From Lophium mytilinum (lineage: Eukaryota > Ascomycota > Dothideomycetes > Mytilinidiales > Mytilinidiaceae), in contig MU004195.1 of assembly GCA_010093605.1 (NCBI GenBank), positions 2,708 to 66,707 of the forward strand: a stretch of DNA of 64,000 nucleotides, read 5' to 3'. Position numbers and translations under genes: made by a program. Positions 11,716 through 22,375 of this stretch are shown here, piece after piece. Position 1 is the stretch's first letter. Each line of letters opens with the position of its first letter. The notes beneath the pieces were generated by a model. The model had not been told where the DNA came from and made no database searches. It saw only the letters and a program-made list of their open reading frames with translations.

Positions 11716-13058
11716 TTCGTCAACGCCGAAGCAATAACGTCCAGATGTCTCGAACTTCGCCTGACGTTCTGATTTATTTCGTGGTATGATTTCTGCTTCG
11801 ATTCCGTTTAGACTCCCATTCTTCTTTGTCTCTTTGTTCAGCGAATTAGGTCCGCCGTCGACTTGCTCCCGTTTTTTCTGAAGTCGCGTGGCAAGGCCAA
11901 GAGCGCGTAGGCCTGTTGATTTGGTCCTCCGGCGCTCGGAGTGAAATCTCGGAGAAATACCTCCGAAATGCGCTCCACTCCTACGTTGCGGGGGTGCAAA
12001 TTTTGTTCTACGGCCCACGTGCCCACATTTGTTGCTTCTCCTATTGTCTCTTACACTGTACGTCTCCACGTGCCGAGAGCAAGCCTATTTTCAGTCCGCT
12101 TTACCCCATGGGAGATTCATCTGCACTATTCTCCATCCAAAGTTCATTGCCGACGAGGAGAATCCCCTCTGACGAAGGAACCGACCTATTAGGTTTGCGG
12201 AGACTCAAGATGCTCCCAATATGTGTTCCAGAGTACAGCGAAGATCAGACCGCTCGCTGTAGTCGCGATTTTTCTCATGGTCATAGTCTCAGGTTGAAGC
12301 AAGTGGTTGAAGAACTTCGAAATGAGCGTCGCGCTTAGCTCGCCTATTGAAGGAAAGCGAGGAAGAGCTTGAACGGGTCATAGGGAATCGTCGACTGTCG
12401 ACTCTAGTGGACGGCCCGCATCTGTAGGACATCATCGAAGAAACGCCCCGAGCGCAGCCTTTTTTACTAGGATTCAAACGCCGGCGAGTCCAATGGGCCC
12501 TCGTCAAGCAGCAATACCAGCTAAAGGGATATACAGGCTCCGGTCATAACACCGCACGGGGTGCCGTAGAACTGAGCCCTTCATCACTACAAATCACAGC
12601 CATCGCGATTCGCTACGTGAGCCGCTACAAAGACTTCCGCACATGGAAATCTTCACGACTCGACTAAAGTATAGTCTAGGTCATGCCATGCACTCGCATA
12701 TGGAGCATAATATCTTTGAGTTCTAAATGACTTGGGCACAACCGATGTTCCGGTGGTCAGAAAAAGACTTGATCTAATACTCGGACCATCCTTGACAACG
12801 ACCACGTGGTTAAACACTGGGGCAGATGCGGGGAAACAGCCACTTGTTCATCGCTCTTCCGCTCCGAGTCGGATCTCTGCGTCCGGATCCTCTTCAAGGC
12901 GTCTAGACACTTTCCTAGCCGTTCATTGGTTTACGCGAACTTTTTAATTTACAGCATAGCTGTTATACTCACACTCTTCCCTTGCTTCATCGAAATCCTC
13001 CAACACTCCAGCTACACCTAACGCTAGACCCCTGCCGCCTTCCTCTCCAATAGCAAAC
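11716..13058. other. Divergent intergenic region between MDR and SDR genes
   Basis: 1.34 kb with both promoters facing outwards (MDR minus, SDR plus). Several frames of 60-140 codons exist but none resembles a known family, and I could not find a convincing spliced gene. Confidence 0.4.
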
Positions 13059-13853
13059 ATGGGAAACGGCTCTCTAGACGGCAAAGTCATCGCCGTGACG
13101 GGGGGCTGCTCCGGGATCGGCCTCGCCATCGTCACCAAACTCATCTCCATGAAGGCCAAAGTCGCGGTCGCAGATATCGGTCCCTTACCCACAGAATTAG
13201 CTTCCGCTCCCAACCTCATATACACGACGGTGGACGTCACATCGCGCGAGCAAATCAAAGCTTGGATCGCCGAGCTGGTCGAGAAGTTCGGCCGCTTGGA
13301 CGGCATGTGCGCCAATGCTGGCATCACGCCGTGGGAAGGCGGCGAGGGCACCACCTCGGAAGCGCTGTACGACAAGATATTTGCGGTGTGCACGCTTGGG
13401 GTCTGGAACTGCGGGACGGAGGCGTATTTCCAATTCGAGAGACAGGGCGGCGGTGGCGTCCTTGTGAATACGGCGAGTGCGGCTGGGGTGTCGGGGTTCC
13501 CGGGTATGCCTGTGTATTGCGGGGCGAAACATGCGGTTGTAGGGTTTACGAGATCTTGGGCGACGACGTGGGGCGGGAAGGGAATTAGAGTAAATGCTGT
13601 TGCGCCTGGTAGGCTGACGGTCGCGTTGGTGTGAAGCGCGGGTTGCTGATGAAAAACAGGCTTCATTGAGACGCCAGCGCAAAAGAGCCTTTTCAAGGAC
13701 CATACGGCGCTTGAGCCCTTCCCGGCTGCGGTACCCCTTGGGAGGATAGGCCAGCCTGGAGAAATCGCTGATACTGTGATCTTTCTGCTCGGAGATACGT
13801 CGAGTTTCATGACGGGTCAGGTGTTGAGCGTTAATGGAGGGCATGGGGTGTAA
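13059..13853 (+). CDS. Short-chain dehydrogenase/reductase (classical SDR)
   Basis: Two exons (13,059-13,608 and 13,660-13,853) encode 247 residues. Classical SDR signatures are complete: cofactor motif TGGCSGIG at residues 14-21, NAG at 86-88, and the catalytic triad S140, Y153 and K157 in MPVYCGAKHA. The sequence IRVNAVAPG leads into the exon junction and continues as FIETPAQK, then ends with FLLGDTSSFMTGQVLSVNGG, the expected SDR C-terminus. Without removing the 51-bp intron the reading frame ends early. Family members oxidise or reduce alcohol/ketone groups with NAD(P)(H). The acidic residue after strand 2 (VAVADI) suggests NAD(H), which is inference. It lies in a group of small tailoring-type enzymes, all on the plus strand to its right. 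Confidence 0.88.
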
Positions 13854-14977
13854 AGAGCTTCATTTTGCAAGCCTAAAAACTGATAAAATATGTGTAGGTT
13901 GTCTTAGTAGAAATCATAAGTGCGAAGGAAGTCCAGAAAGGCTTCCAACAAGTCCCAGTACTGTGCAAATGAGATCGCAACATTACCTGGTAAGGGCGCG
14001 ATAGTAGTTTGGCATTTAACTTCTCAGGTGGGGCATACGGGATTTGAGTCTTTGCGTCCTCCTTCCGTATATACCAACCAGACCGACCGGATTCAACGTG
14101 ATACTTGAGCCCTTGTCGTTTGCTTTTTCTCACGTCTGAAAATTGCGCTGCTATCTTTACGAGCATTCGTCGCCTCCTTACTATCAATCTTTCATATTCA
14201 GAGTGCAGGCAAAGGAAACTTGTACCGCATTTGCGCTTTCTTCAAGTTGCCGTGTTGAATTCGCTGAACACAATGCTGGTCGTTGCCAGTGAAGTCACTT
14301 GGTACGTAAAGCAAAAGGACTCGTCCAATACCGGACGTAGCGCTGATCAGTAACGGGAAAGAGCTTGCCATTCTCTGTGAGAATCGCGATTTCAACAGCT
14401 TCAAGTGGTGAGCTGCCGATGGAATCGATACTCGCCCAGCACTACGACACAGCTTCACGATACTACTTCAACGTTCGTCTTCTGAAATTCGAAATGAGGA
14501 CATAGGACGCTATCAGCTTACATCTACAGTAAGGCTAGGTAATATCAATGCTAGCAGCTAGTTTCGTGGTACTCCGCGTCCCAGTAGGTGGATACCGAAT
14601 AAGATGCAAAAGCTGGAGGGAAGCATCCGCGAACCTTGCGTTGTTCAAAAGGAAGAACGGCATGAGCTCATGTATCGGATGTTGGCTAATCCGCGTACCG
14701 GAATGTATGACTTGGCATGGCCCAGCTGCTCATATATCCAGGTTCCCCGCAACAATTCTCCCCACATCTTTTCAAAATCTGGGGTAGCTTCACGTGCCTC
14801 GGGGGAACTATCACTAGTAAGAATTCCTCTCTTTTTTGTCTTGAATCGGCAGGAGTTTAGCTAATGATCAGTTCAAAGCCAGAAAGACCAGTTGAAGCAA
14901 GAGAAATTCCACCTCGAATATTACAACGATCTTTCCGCAAATCTCTTAGTCAGCAGACCAATCCCGAGACCATAACT
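13854..14977. other. Intergenic, no supported gene
   Basis: 1.12 kb between the SDR and SRPBCC genes. Only short unrelated frames are seen. It presumably holds the SRPBCC promoter. Confidence 0.4.
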
Positions 14978-15418
14978 ATGGGCCGCACGCTCGTCAACGA
15001 AGTCATTCAGACATTCAACTGCTCTCCCGATGAACTATGGCCTATCTTCGGTCCCGGCTGGGCTAGTCTCAAGCTCTGGATGCCTGGCGTAAAGTCCTGC
15101 TCGCTATCCCCTCCAAACGTCGAGGTCGGTGCAGTGCGGTCGGTCATTATAAACGGCGGCCTATTGAATGAGAAGATGATACGTTATGATCCAGAAGACT
15201 ATTTCACTGAATATCTTGTTGTTGAGCCCCATTCTTATCCAGTCAAGGGCTTGTACGGGAACACGAGGTTGGAGAAAACGGGAGAGAATGGGACAAAGAT
15301 TACATGGTGGGCGGATGCTGACGAGGTAGATGAGGAGAGCTTAAAGGTTGTGGGTCCATATCTTACCACGCTCTTTGAATCAGGGCTTAACGCGTTGCAT
15401 AAGTTGCTAGACGCTTGA
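14978..15418 (+). CDS. SRPBCC (START/Bet v1-fold) family protein, polyketide-cyclase-like
   Basis: Single exon of 146 residues starting at the ATG in a good context (14,978); an in-frame upstream ATG at 14,864 would add 38 unconserved residues. The sequence follows the SRPBCC plan: a first strand ending in FNCSPDELWPIFG, then W-x-P-G (WMPGVKSCSL), VGAVRSVIINGG, ITWWADADE, and a long C-terminal helix (LFESGLNALHKLLDA). The fold forms a deep hydrophobic pocket. Members bind or cyclise small hydrophobic molecules and many plant, bacterial and fungal ones have no known reaction. Its position among MDR, SDR, VOC and SnoaL-type genes suggests action on the same small molecule. Confidence 0.75.
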   Translation: MGRTLVNEVIQTFNCSPDELWPIFGPGWASLKLWMPGVKSCSLSPPNVEVGAVRSVIINGGLLNEKMIRYDPEDYFTEYLVVEPHSYPVKGLYGNTRLEKTGENGTKITWWADADEVDEESLKVVGPYLTTLFESGLNALHKLLDA

Positions 15419-15966
15419 AGAGGTGGGGGATCTGAAAGCAATGGCAACTTCATTTTCTAATCTTGTCATTATTTGCAATGTTTTCTAGCAGCATTCTTCC
15501 AAATAAAAATATAAGCTCTGCGGGGAATTTGAACGAGGCAAGCGGCAAATGTTTGAAGCTGCAGCGCATTTCCTACTGCACTACCCACAGGAGATCACCA
15601 GGTCAGGGCACAGAGGGCTCACGTCAACAAAAGCGGACCGTGGAGAGAGCAGTCCTGGCCCTCCGGATGGTTCGGTGGTGGGTGCTGGACCGGACCGGTG
15701 AAAAATCTCCGACTCACCCACGGCGATCGCGACACAGCATCCGAGACCAGGGAGTCAACCCCTACTCCCAGGATATTCATAGTAGCTGGGTGCAGATCAT
15801 AAGGAAAGAAGATCGCATGGGTCAGCCGACATTTGCGGCGCATACGGCCCCTAAAGCTCTTATTCACTGGAGAAACCTTTAAAATGCTGCTCAAGAAGAA
15901 CACTATATTTGAGTTCAACAACCATCCCCTAAAAGGACGTTCAACACTCCATACATCACAGCCAAA
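15419..15966. other. Intergenic, no supported gene
   Basis: 548 bp between SRPBCC and VOC genes on the same strand; a frame of 139 codons at 15,463-15,882 has no recognisable similarity. Probably the VOC promoter. Confidence 0.4.
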
Positions 15967-16551
15967 ATGACGGTGACAGTGGACTTCGACGCCCCGGCCG
16001 ACCAAGTCAAGTCTCCTGCAATCCTCGCACACGTCGTCCTACGCACCGCAAACTTCAAAGAAATGGTCAACTTTTACAAAACTTTCCTCGGCGCGTCTGC
16101 CGCCTACGAGAACGACTTCCTCTCTTTCCTCACTTACGACGAGGAGCATCACCGCATTGCGCTTCTTTGTGTACCAGGAACCGGCCCAAAGGTACCAACG
16201 AGCTCGGGCCTAGAGCACATTGCTTTCGCCTACGAGAAGCTGGAAGACCTAGCTCTAGCATATCGCCAGCGTAAAGCTAAGGGTATCTTGCCGGTGTGGA
16301 GTGTAAACCACGGCCCCACGACATCGATATACTACAAAGATCCCGATGGGAACATGCTTGAGACTCAAGTCGACAACTTCGATGTTCCCGACGATGCCAC
16401 TAAGTTCATGATGTCGAAGGATTTTGAGGTGAACCCGTTTGGTACAGACTTTGAGCCGGAAGACTTGATTAAGAGGCTGAGGGCGGGCGAGGATGAGAAG
16501 TCAATTAAGAAGAGGATTGAAAGTGGTCCGAGGGGTATTCCAGATCTCTGA
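15967..16551 (+). CDS. VOC-superfamily metalloprotein, extradiol-dioxygenase-like
   Basis: Single exon, 194 residues. It has the paired beta-alpha-beta-beta-beta modules of the vicinal-oxygen-chelate fold, and the expected metal triad is visible: H22 (AHVVLRT), H84 (GLEHIAFAY) and E132 (DPDGNMLETQVD). NFYKTFLGA and YYKDPDGN are standard VOC words. Fungal relatives are usually annotated as biphenyl-2,3-diol dioxygenase or glyoxalase-like; two-His-one-Glu VOC enzymes bind Fe(II), Mn(II) or other divalent metals. A basic/acidic C-terminal tail (residues 155-194) extends beyond the fold. Ring-cleavage activity is possible but not shown by the sequence alone. Confidence 0.82.
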   Translation: MTVTVDFDAPADQVKSPAILAHVVLRTANFKEMVNFYKTFLGASAAYENDFLSFLTYDEEHHRIALLCVPGTGPKVPTSSGLEHIAFAYEKLEDLALAYRQRKAKGILPVWSVNHGPTTSIYYKDPDGNMLETQVDNFDVPDDATKFMMSKDFEVNPFGTDFEPEDLIKRLRAGEDEKSIKKRIESGPRGIPDL

Positions 16552-17252
16552 GCCTGACGGATGGATGGTGCTCTCTTTGTAGCATAGCCGCGCGATGATA
16601 GGAAGATAGAATAGTGGCTAGGAATGTCACAAAACTCCAACCTTCGGGATGGGCCTCCATAGTCGCTATGAGCACTCAATTCTTCCAAACGATGCGCCAA
16701 GCAGCTGTACCATGGCTTCAGCTCCCCCGCCTTACCAGTCACCTTCTGATTCTTCGCTTACAGTGACGAAAACGATTTAGTTAGTATAAACAAGCTCATA
16801 GCCACGAACTCGCTACCAGCCTGGCGGGTCTTCCGAAACCCGACCACGTGCAGACCTTAGCTCCGGCTCTCGTGGCTCCGAAAGCTCTTCGCCGATTGGC
16901 CACTCCGGAAGCAGATGGTAAATGCTCCGGACGAGACGCTCCGGGCGGACAGACCTCAGACTTCACAAATCACAATTCCTCCGCACGATCATCGTTCCCC
17001 GCAACTCGCGGAGCCGGAGAGACTCTTGACACTAGGCTTGACAACATGAGGGGCAGGCAGTGGGGAGACCGCAAGCTCTCTCCCAGGGTCCAACTTCCCG
17101 TGATTTCGTGCTTTCTACCCTTTCTTCTGCTATCTAACGTCATCGAGTCTTCGTCGCTTTGCATGTTTCTACTTCTACGAGACAGACCCCAGTCCCTCTT
17201 CGCCATTGAAACTTCTCTTCCATTAGTACGTCTCGAATCGTAGCAATAGAAA
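16552..17252. other. Intergenic, promoter of the SnoaL-like gene
   Basis: 701 bp. The part at 16,900-16,950 carries several TCCGG words (CTCCGGAAG, CTCCGGACG, CTCCGGGCG) of the type bound by Zn2Cys6 factors, about 305-350 bp upstream of the SnoaL-like ATG. I see no gene. Confidence 0.35.
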
Positions 17253-17880
17253 ATGGGTTACAACACCGAAAACACCGAGTGGCCAACTGCAACACCGGTC
17301 CCCGAGGTCCAGAAGACCATAATCGACACGCTATTCAACTTGCTAGACGACAAAAGCGCGGGCGTGGGCGACAAGCTTGCGGACGAGATCTTCACAAGTG
17401 ATGGAATCTTGCATGGAGGCGCTGGAACGGCTAAAGGCACCGATGGTATATTCCCAGTTCTCAACTTCAAAAAGTCTTTCCCTCCTAGTAACTGACTCGG
17501 GATGCTGTAACATAGCCATCCGCCACGCCCGCGACAATGCCTGGAAGATAATCCATACTCGCCGCCACAAAGTCCTCCGCGTCTACGTACACGATGCTGA
17601 AGCAAAAGATCTCCTGATCGTCGGGCATGTGACTATGGGCTTCCCGAATGGTAAAGAGAATGCGGGGGAGTTTACGGCAAGAATATTGTTCGTGGCGCCT
17701 GAGACTGAGGGTGGAAAGCCGAAAATCAAGGACTACAACGTGTGGGCGGTATGTTTCCCTCTTCGCTCATTGACGAACTCTTGCAAACTTAGGGGATGCG
17801 AGAGCTGACAACTGGGTACTTTCCAGGACACTGCGCCATTGAGTAAAGCGATTCAAGAGGCGCTAGCAGATGCGAAGTAG
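17253..17880 (+). CDS. SnoaL/NTF2-like protein
   Basis: Three exons (17,253-17,445; 17,516-17,748; 17,827-17,880) give 159 residues. The N-terminal helix (EVQKTIIDTLFNLLDDKS) is followed by DEIFTSDGILHGGAGTAKGT and the long strands HKVLRVYVHDAEAKDLLIVG and GEFTARILFVAP, then DYNVWADTAPLSKAIQEAL. This is the cone-shaped alpha+beta-barrel typical of SnoaL-like polyketide cyclases, dehydratases and many uncharacterised fungal proteins. Catalytic residues vary in this superfamily and I cannot assign a reaction. Both introns have good donors and are needed to keep the frame. The gene is co-oriented with the SDR, SRPBCC and VOC genes and with the regulator downstream. Confidence 0.75.
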
Positions 17881-18312
17881 AGGGTGTAGCGGACGTTGAG
17901 GCGCCGGATAAGTTCATAGCTTAAGTATGTATAGGATATGATATCTATCTGTGCATACCATGATCCATGAAGGTCATTCCGTGCCTTCCGGGACTTTCTT
18001 CTATCAGTATTGATCGTGGCCTGCGAAGTAGTAGCGCTTTGAGGAAAGGTACTTTTCTGTGATCTCGGACCAACGAAAATGCATGTGCCGAAGATCATAA
18101 TTACCGGGGAAATCTATAGACACTCCGTTGCACAAGGGTAGAGTTGTGGACGTGTGCATTAGGCGAGGTATAGAGGAGTCTTCGGGCCTGTGATTTGGCC
18201 CCGAAAATGATCTCGCAGCTGTCTGGTCCCACTTCCATGCGGAAAGACGCCACAAATCAAGCATACGCATGAGATGAGTGTGGGGAAAAAAGTACGTAGT
18301 GAGGAAATACTG

Positions 18313-18323
18313 CGGGGTCCCCG
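18313..18323. promoter_or_regulatory. CGG-N5-CCG palindrome upstream of the Zn2Cys6 gene
   Basis: CGGGGTCCCCG, inside GCGGGGTCCCCGC, lies 112 bp upstream of the regulator ATG at 18,435. Inverted CGG half-sites separated by a fixed spacer are classical Zn2Cys6 dimer sites, so this may be an autoregulatory site. The rest of 17,881-18,434 shows nothing. Confidence 0.35.
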
Positions 18324-18434
18324 CGAGTTCGGGCTCATTGTCCGCTGTCTTCTACCCGACTGCTCCTGCTTACTCCCGGAACCTCGAAACATCTTCCCAA
18401 TTTTCTATGCCAGCTCCAAATCGCATGTGCTGAA

Positions 18435-21184
18435 ATGACAAGCCAACGGGAGAATCCAAAGTGCGCGCGAGCGTGCGAGTATTGTCGTCTCAAGAAAATC
18501 AAATGTTAGTCATCTGCAGCGTCATTGCGAAGAACTTAGCTGATGGAACGCGCTCACAGGCGACGCGAAGCAACCATGCAAGAACTGCGTCCTGCGTCAC
18601 GAAGAATGCATCACTATTCCCCTGGTGCGCAAAAATACGCGTGAACGACACCGATTGCTCCAACTTCGAGCAGAACGCGCTGAAGCCCGTCTCGCTGCTG
18701 CTGGCATTGCCAATCTTGATGAACCTGACAGCATCATTCAAAGCCCTCCAGCCAGTAATGGGGAGCTGTTCCTGCCATCGCCTCTAGGTGAGAGTGCTAG
18801 GGATAGTGCCGCAACTATCACTACGCAGGTGTCCGCAATCGAATCGCCCCGATCAGCTTTTGTAGCGCTTCCGCGACATCCCTCCTTTGCGTCCTCTCAT
18901 CGGCCTCAGGCCTCGATGAACGATAAACAGTTCATCTGCAACGGAGATCCCGTCGTTCGGTCTATCACGCCGCTCACCTGGCGGCAAGATTTCCAGAATC
19001 TTTCACGTCCTCCGTATTCCGACCTTGATGACAGCGGCCAATCGCAAGCTCGTACTTCGATGATATCTCCAACCGAAACAGTATGTATTGAGGTCGTATT
19101 TTTAAAGTTGATACTGATATATCGTTGCTAGAGTACTACCATAGAGCATCATGGTGGGTTACATCTCATACCGGATTCATTATGAAGCTAGAATCGTATT
19201 GATTAAATGTAGGGCCGCAGTCGTGGTTGTCCATCTGCTCCGATTCGGGAGTCCGATGGGTTTCTCAAAAGATCGGAATCCCCGATTTCAACAATAGCGC
19301 GTCTTCACTAACGAATGTCATTTCTCGCGGACTGAAAATGCAACAAATGAATAAGCACCAGAGACCCGAGCCAGATCGCGAGACTGCTTGGTCATACACC
19401 AAAGGTTTGCTGCCCGACAGCCTTATCCTTGCCGGGCTAATCGTGGAGGTTTTCAGCTTACTTTGAACACACCGTGGAAGCAGACATTGGAAGCATCAAT
19501 CGCCGCACTTTTGAAGCTCGGCTGCAAGTTTACATGGATAGAAGCGAGATGTCAGATCCGGACGAAGATCCGGCCTGGTATGCGCTTCGAAACATAGTTT
19601 ACGCGTTTGGATGTAGATTCCTGCTTTGTCAGAAGATATCGAGAGATGCATGGGCAGAAGCCCAGAATGAATCGTGGAGATTCTTCGAGAACGCTCTGTT
19701 GGTACATACCGAGCTTGTGTATTTTCCCTCAAGTTCTTCTGCTGTCCAGGCTTTGTTGGTTATGGTCAGTTCTTTCATCACTATCTACATGTCGTACATT
19801 GACACTTGTCGCGCAGGCACTCTTCGTCGAAGGGATGGGCGTGCCCAAGCTTGAGTACATGCTCATCAGCAATGCCTTGCGACTAGCCCATTCAAAGGCA
19901 CTTCACCTACAGCCACCGGCGTCCAGTAGGATCCCCCTAGCCGAGATAGCATATCGTAGTTGGCTTTGGTGGTCTATCTATATTTACGAGAAACACATTG
20001 CGTATAGATCTGGACGACCCTCTGTACGTTTTCTGCCTGAATGTCATGCAACCCTGGCGCCCTCTTACACTGATTTGCTCGCAGGCGATAGATGACGATG
20101 AGATCACATGTGAATTTCCCACAATAGCGCCAAATGGGAAGGAAATACATGTCAAACTGTTCACTTCTCTCATCGAGCATGCGCAGATTTCGTCATCAAC
20201 CATGCGATCTTTGTCCCGAACTAAGGCTGCGCAGAGGTCTCCTGCTGAGTTAATCAGTACGGTAGAAAAGCTTGATAGGCGACTGTATTCCTGGTATCAG
20301 AGTATTCCAGAATCTCTTCGCTTGGACCTAACCGTCAAGAAGTCTAATTTACCGGAAGGGATCCAACTCGAGCACCTACTGTACATCCACCTCGCCTATC
20401 ATGGGAGCTTAATTTCAATTCATTCATTTCTCGGTTACCCTTGGAATCTGATAGGTTTCGCATCCGACTCAAGCAGGGACCTAACGGAGAGAATGGAATC
20501 AAGCACTAGAATTGTCGCGGAAGCGTCCCGTAACTTGATCTTGGCAACAAGAGATATCAGCATCGACGCCGAGGCTCCTGCATGGTACGAGCCAAGATTA
20601 CTACGTGACGATGTGAAGTCTGCAAAATGGCATGGCTGACCCTAATTCAGGCTCATCTTTTATTACCCCCTTCTCGGCATGATCAACCTATTCATCCACA
20701 TTCTCCGATTTCCTGCGCTACCCACGGTTTCCTCAGACATTCAACTGATGGACATGATCGCGGCATATTTTGGATATATTGACTTTTCAACGGCGTCACG
20801 ACTCTCGTTTCCGTTCACCAGAGACATCGCCCACTGGGCCCGTATGGTCTCTGAAAAGGCTCGATCAACACAGGCGACCCTTGAGCCCAGTATACGAGCT
20901 ATCACGCCTCCCGAGAGCACCGTGGAGACGTTCGGAAATGTCGTAGAGGATGACTTCATGGCCCAGGTATACATCCCCTTCGATTTCTTCAATGTACGCC
21001 TTCAGGTCTATCTTCCTCGCTTATATGGAGACTGATGGTGTGTACTCAGCTTGCGAACTTTGATCCTATCGAATTCGGAGGAGTCGAAGATTGGCCGAAC
21101 TTTTTGTCCTCCATGTCACAGGTTCCGCTCATGGCTTGGAATGATTTTTCAGGGAATGGGGAGTCCAACGGGAGATGGCAATGA
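18435..21184 (+). CDS. Zn(II)2Cys6 transcription factor with fungal-TF domain
   Basis: Nine exons in my model: 18,435-18,504; 18,560-19,080; 19,132-19,153; 19,213-19,404; 19,457-19,764; 19,817-20,023; 20,085-20,584; 20,651-20,993; 21,050-21,184, about 765 residues. The binuclear zinc cluster is complete once the first intron is removed: C14, C17, C24, C30, C33, C40, with the basic linker CRLKKIKCD. A basic segment (TRERHRLLQLRAERAEARL) follows, likely linker/coiled coil. The central fungal-specific domain shows ALRLAHSKALHL and SWLWWSIYIYEKHIAYRSGRPS. One problem: the 52-bp intron 19,405-19,456 removes a segment (LLPDSLILAGLIVE) that itself looks like family sequence, so a one-base frameshift near 19,449-19,457 is the alternative. 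It probably controls the neighbouring enzyme genes. Confidence 0.78.
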
Positions 21185-22375
21185 CAGTCTCCTAGGTGAC
21201 CTACTCCTTGAAGTCTTTCCAGAAGACTACTTCTATTACAATCTCTTTTTGGTCTTGGGTATGCGTGGGAAAGCGTCAACGACCTCGATATTCCAATCAA
21301 CTCAGTATTGATAGTATTGATGCAATCAGTTCAGTCAACATGACCTACCTTTGCTGACTAACTGACAACTCAATCATTATCGAGAGGCCAGACTGATTGA
21401 TTAAATTGACGCCAGCCAGGGGAGCTTGTCGGTGACGCTATCGTTCTGCATGATGCCGTCGTCTTTGGCTAGATTCTTAGGCTGAGCGTCAGCCATGCAT
21501 TCCGTGTAACTGAGCATGACACGGTGAAGGACGTCCCGCATAGCCCAAGAGCCCTAGTTGAAGCTTATAAGCCTACCCGCAGAGGTGGGTGAGTGGCAGA
21601 TGTCCGAAAAGCAGCCGGAGTCCGCACGCGATGCTGACCAGCGTAGGAAAGTTACGTAGACATTCAAGAGGAGCGACAGATACGTGTAAATTGCGGGAAG
21701 CACAGTGATGGTTGTCACTTGCAAGCCATGGAGAGCAGATGGAAGCGTGAAGCGTGAGGTAAGGTGTGTCGTCGGCGATGGTGTTGAGTGCAGGGGCGCT
21801 CCCGACACCGGCCCACCGGTCTTCGGCATGCTTGGCCTAGGAAAACGCTCGGTCCAGGCCCGAGACCCTGCATTAGATAGTCCCGCTATCAGCCTTCTCA
21901 CCCTACAGATCCTTTTTGCTGCTCAACATTACTCCTCGACGCCCGCCCTCCTTTTCCTGTCTGCAACACCACAACCATCTGCATATCCATCGCTCAATCT
22001 CGCCTACAGGACCTCAAGCAGTGCGGTCGTTCTTACTGGTCTATCTTATGGTGAGAACCGCTTTTGGGCAACAACATCCCTCGGTTAGACCAGTCCCGTG
22101 ATACGAGGTCCAGGTCTAGTCTGCTTGGCCATCGGGTCCCGACATCTCGTTCTTTCCCAAGATCGGATCGCAATCGTTGCAGACATTCGTCTAGGGCAGC
22201 CAGAAAAAGGCCTGAAGTGCATCTGAGCGAAAATCTGGATCTGGGCCGACTCGGCCGCCTTTTTTTCTTGCCGCTCCGACCATACCCGTCAGATAACCAG
22301 ACGCGTCGACGCCGGTGATCTCGGAAAACTCTCAAATAGCACGCATCAAGCAGATTTCTTATTCATTTCCGTAGA
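21185..22375. other. Intergenic, promoter of the PABA synthase gene
   Basis: 1.19 kb. No recognisable gene; short frames at 21,554-22,335 on both strands lack similarity. The 3' part is presumably promoter and 5' UTR of the gene at 22,376. Confidence 0.4.

Noticed and set aside
12121-12340. Possible regulator fragment on the plus strand between MDR and SDR
   Set aside because: A few helix-like residues (LKQVVEELRNERR) but no zinc cluster, no domain and stops around it.
19449-19456. 8-bp GT...AG micro-intron (GTTTTCAG) in the Zn2Cys6 gene
   Set aside because: Far too short for spliceosomal removal and it leaves the frame off by one base; the 52-bp intron or a one-base indel are the realistic readings.
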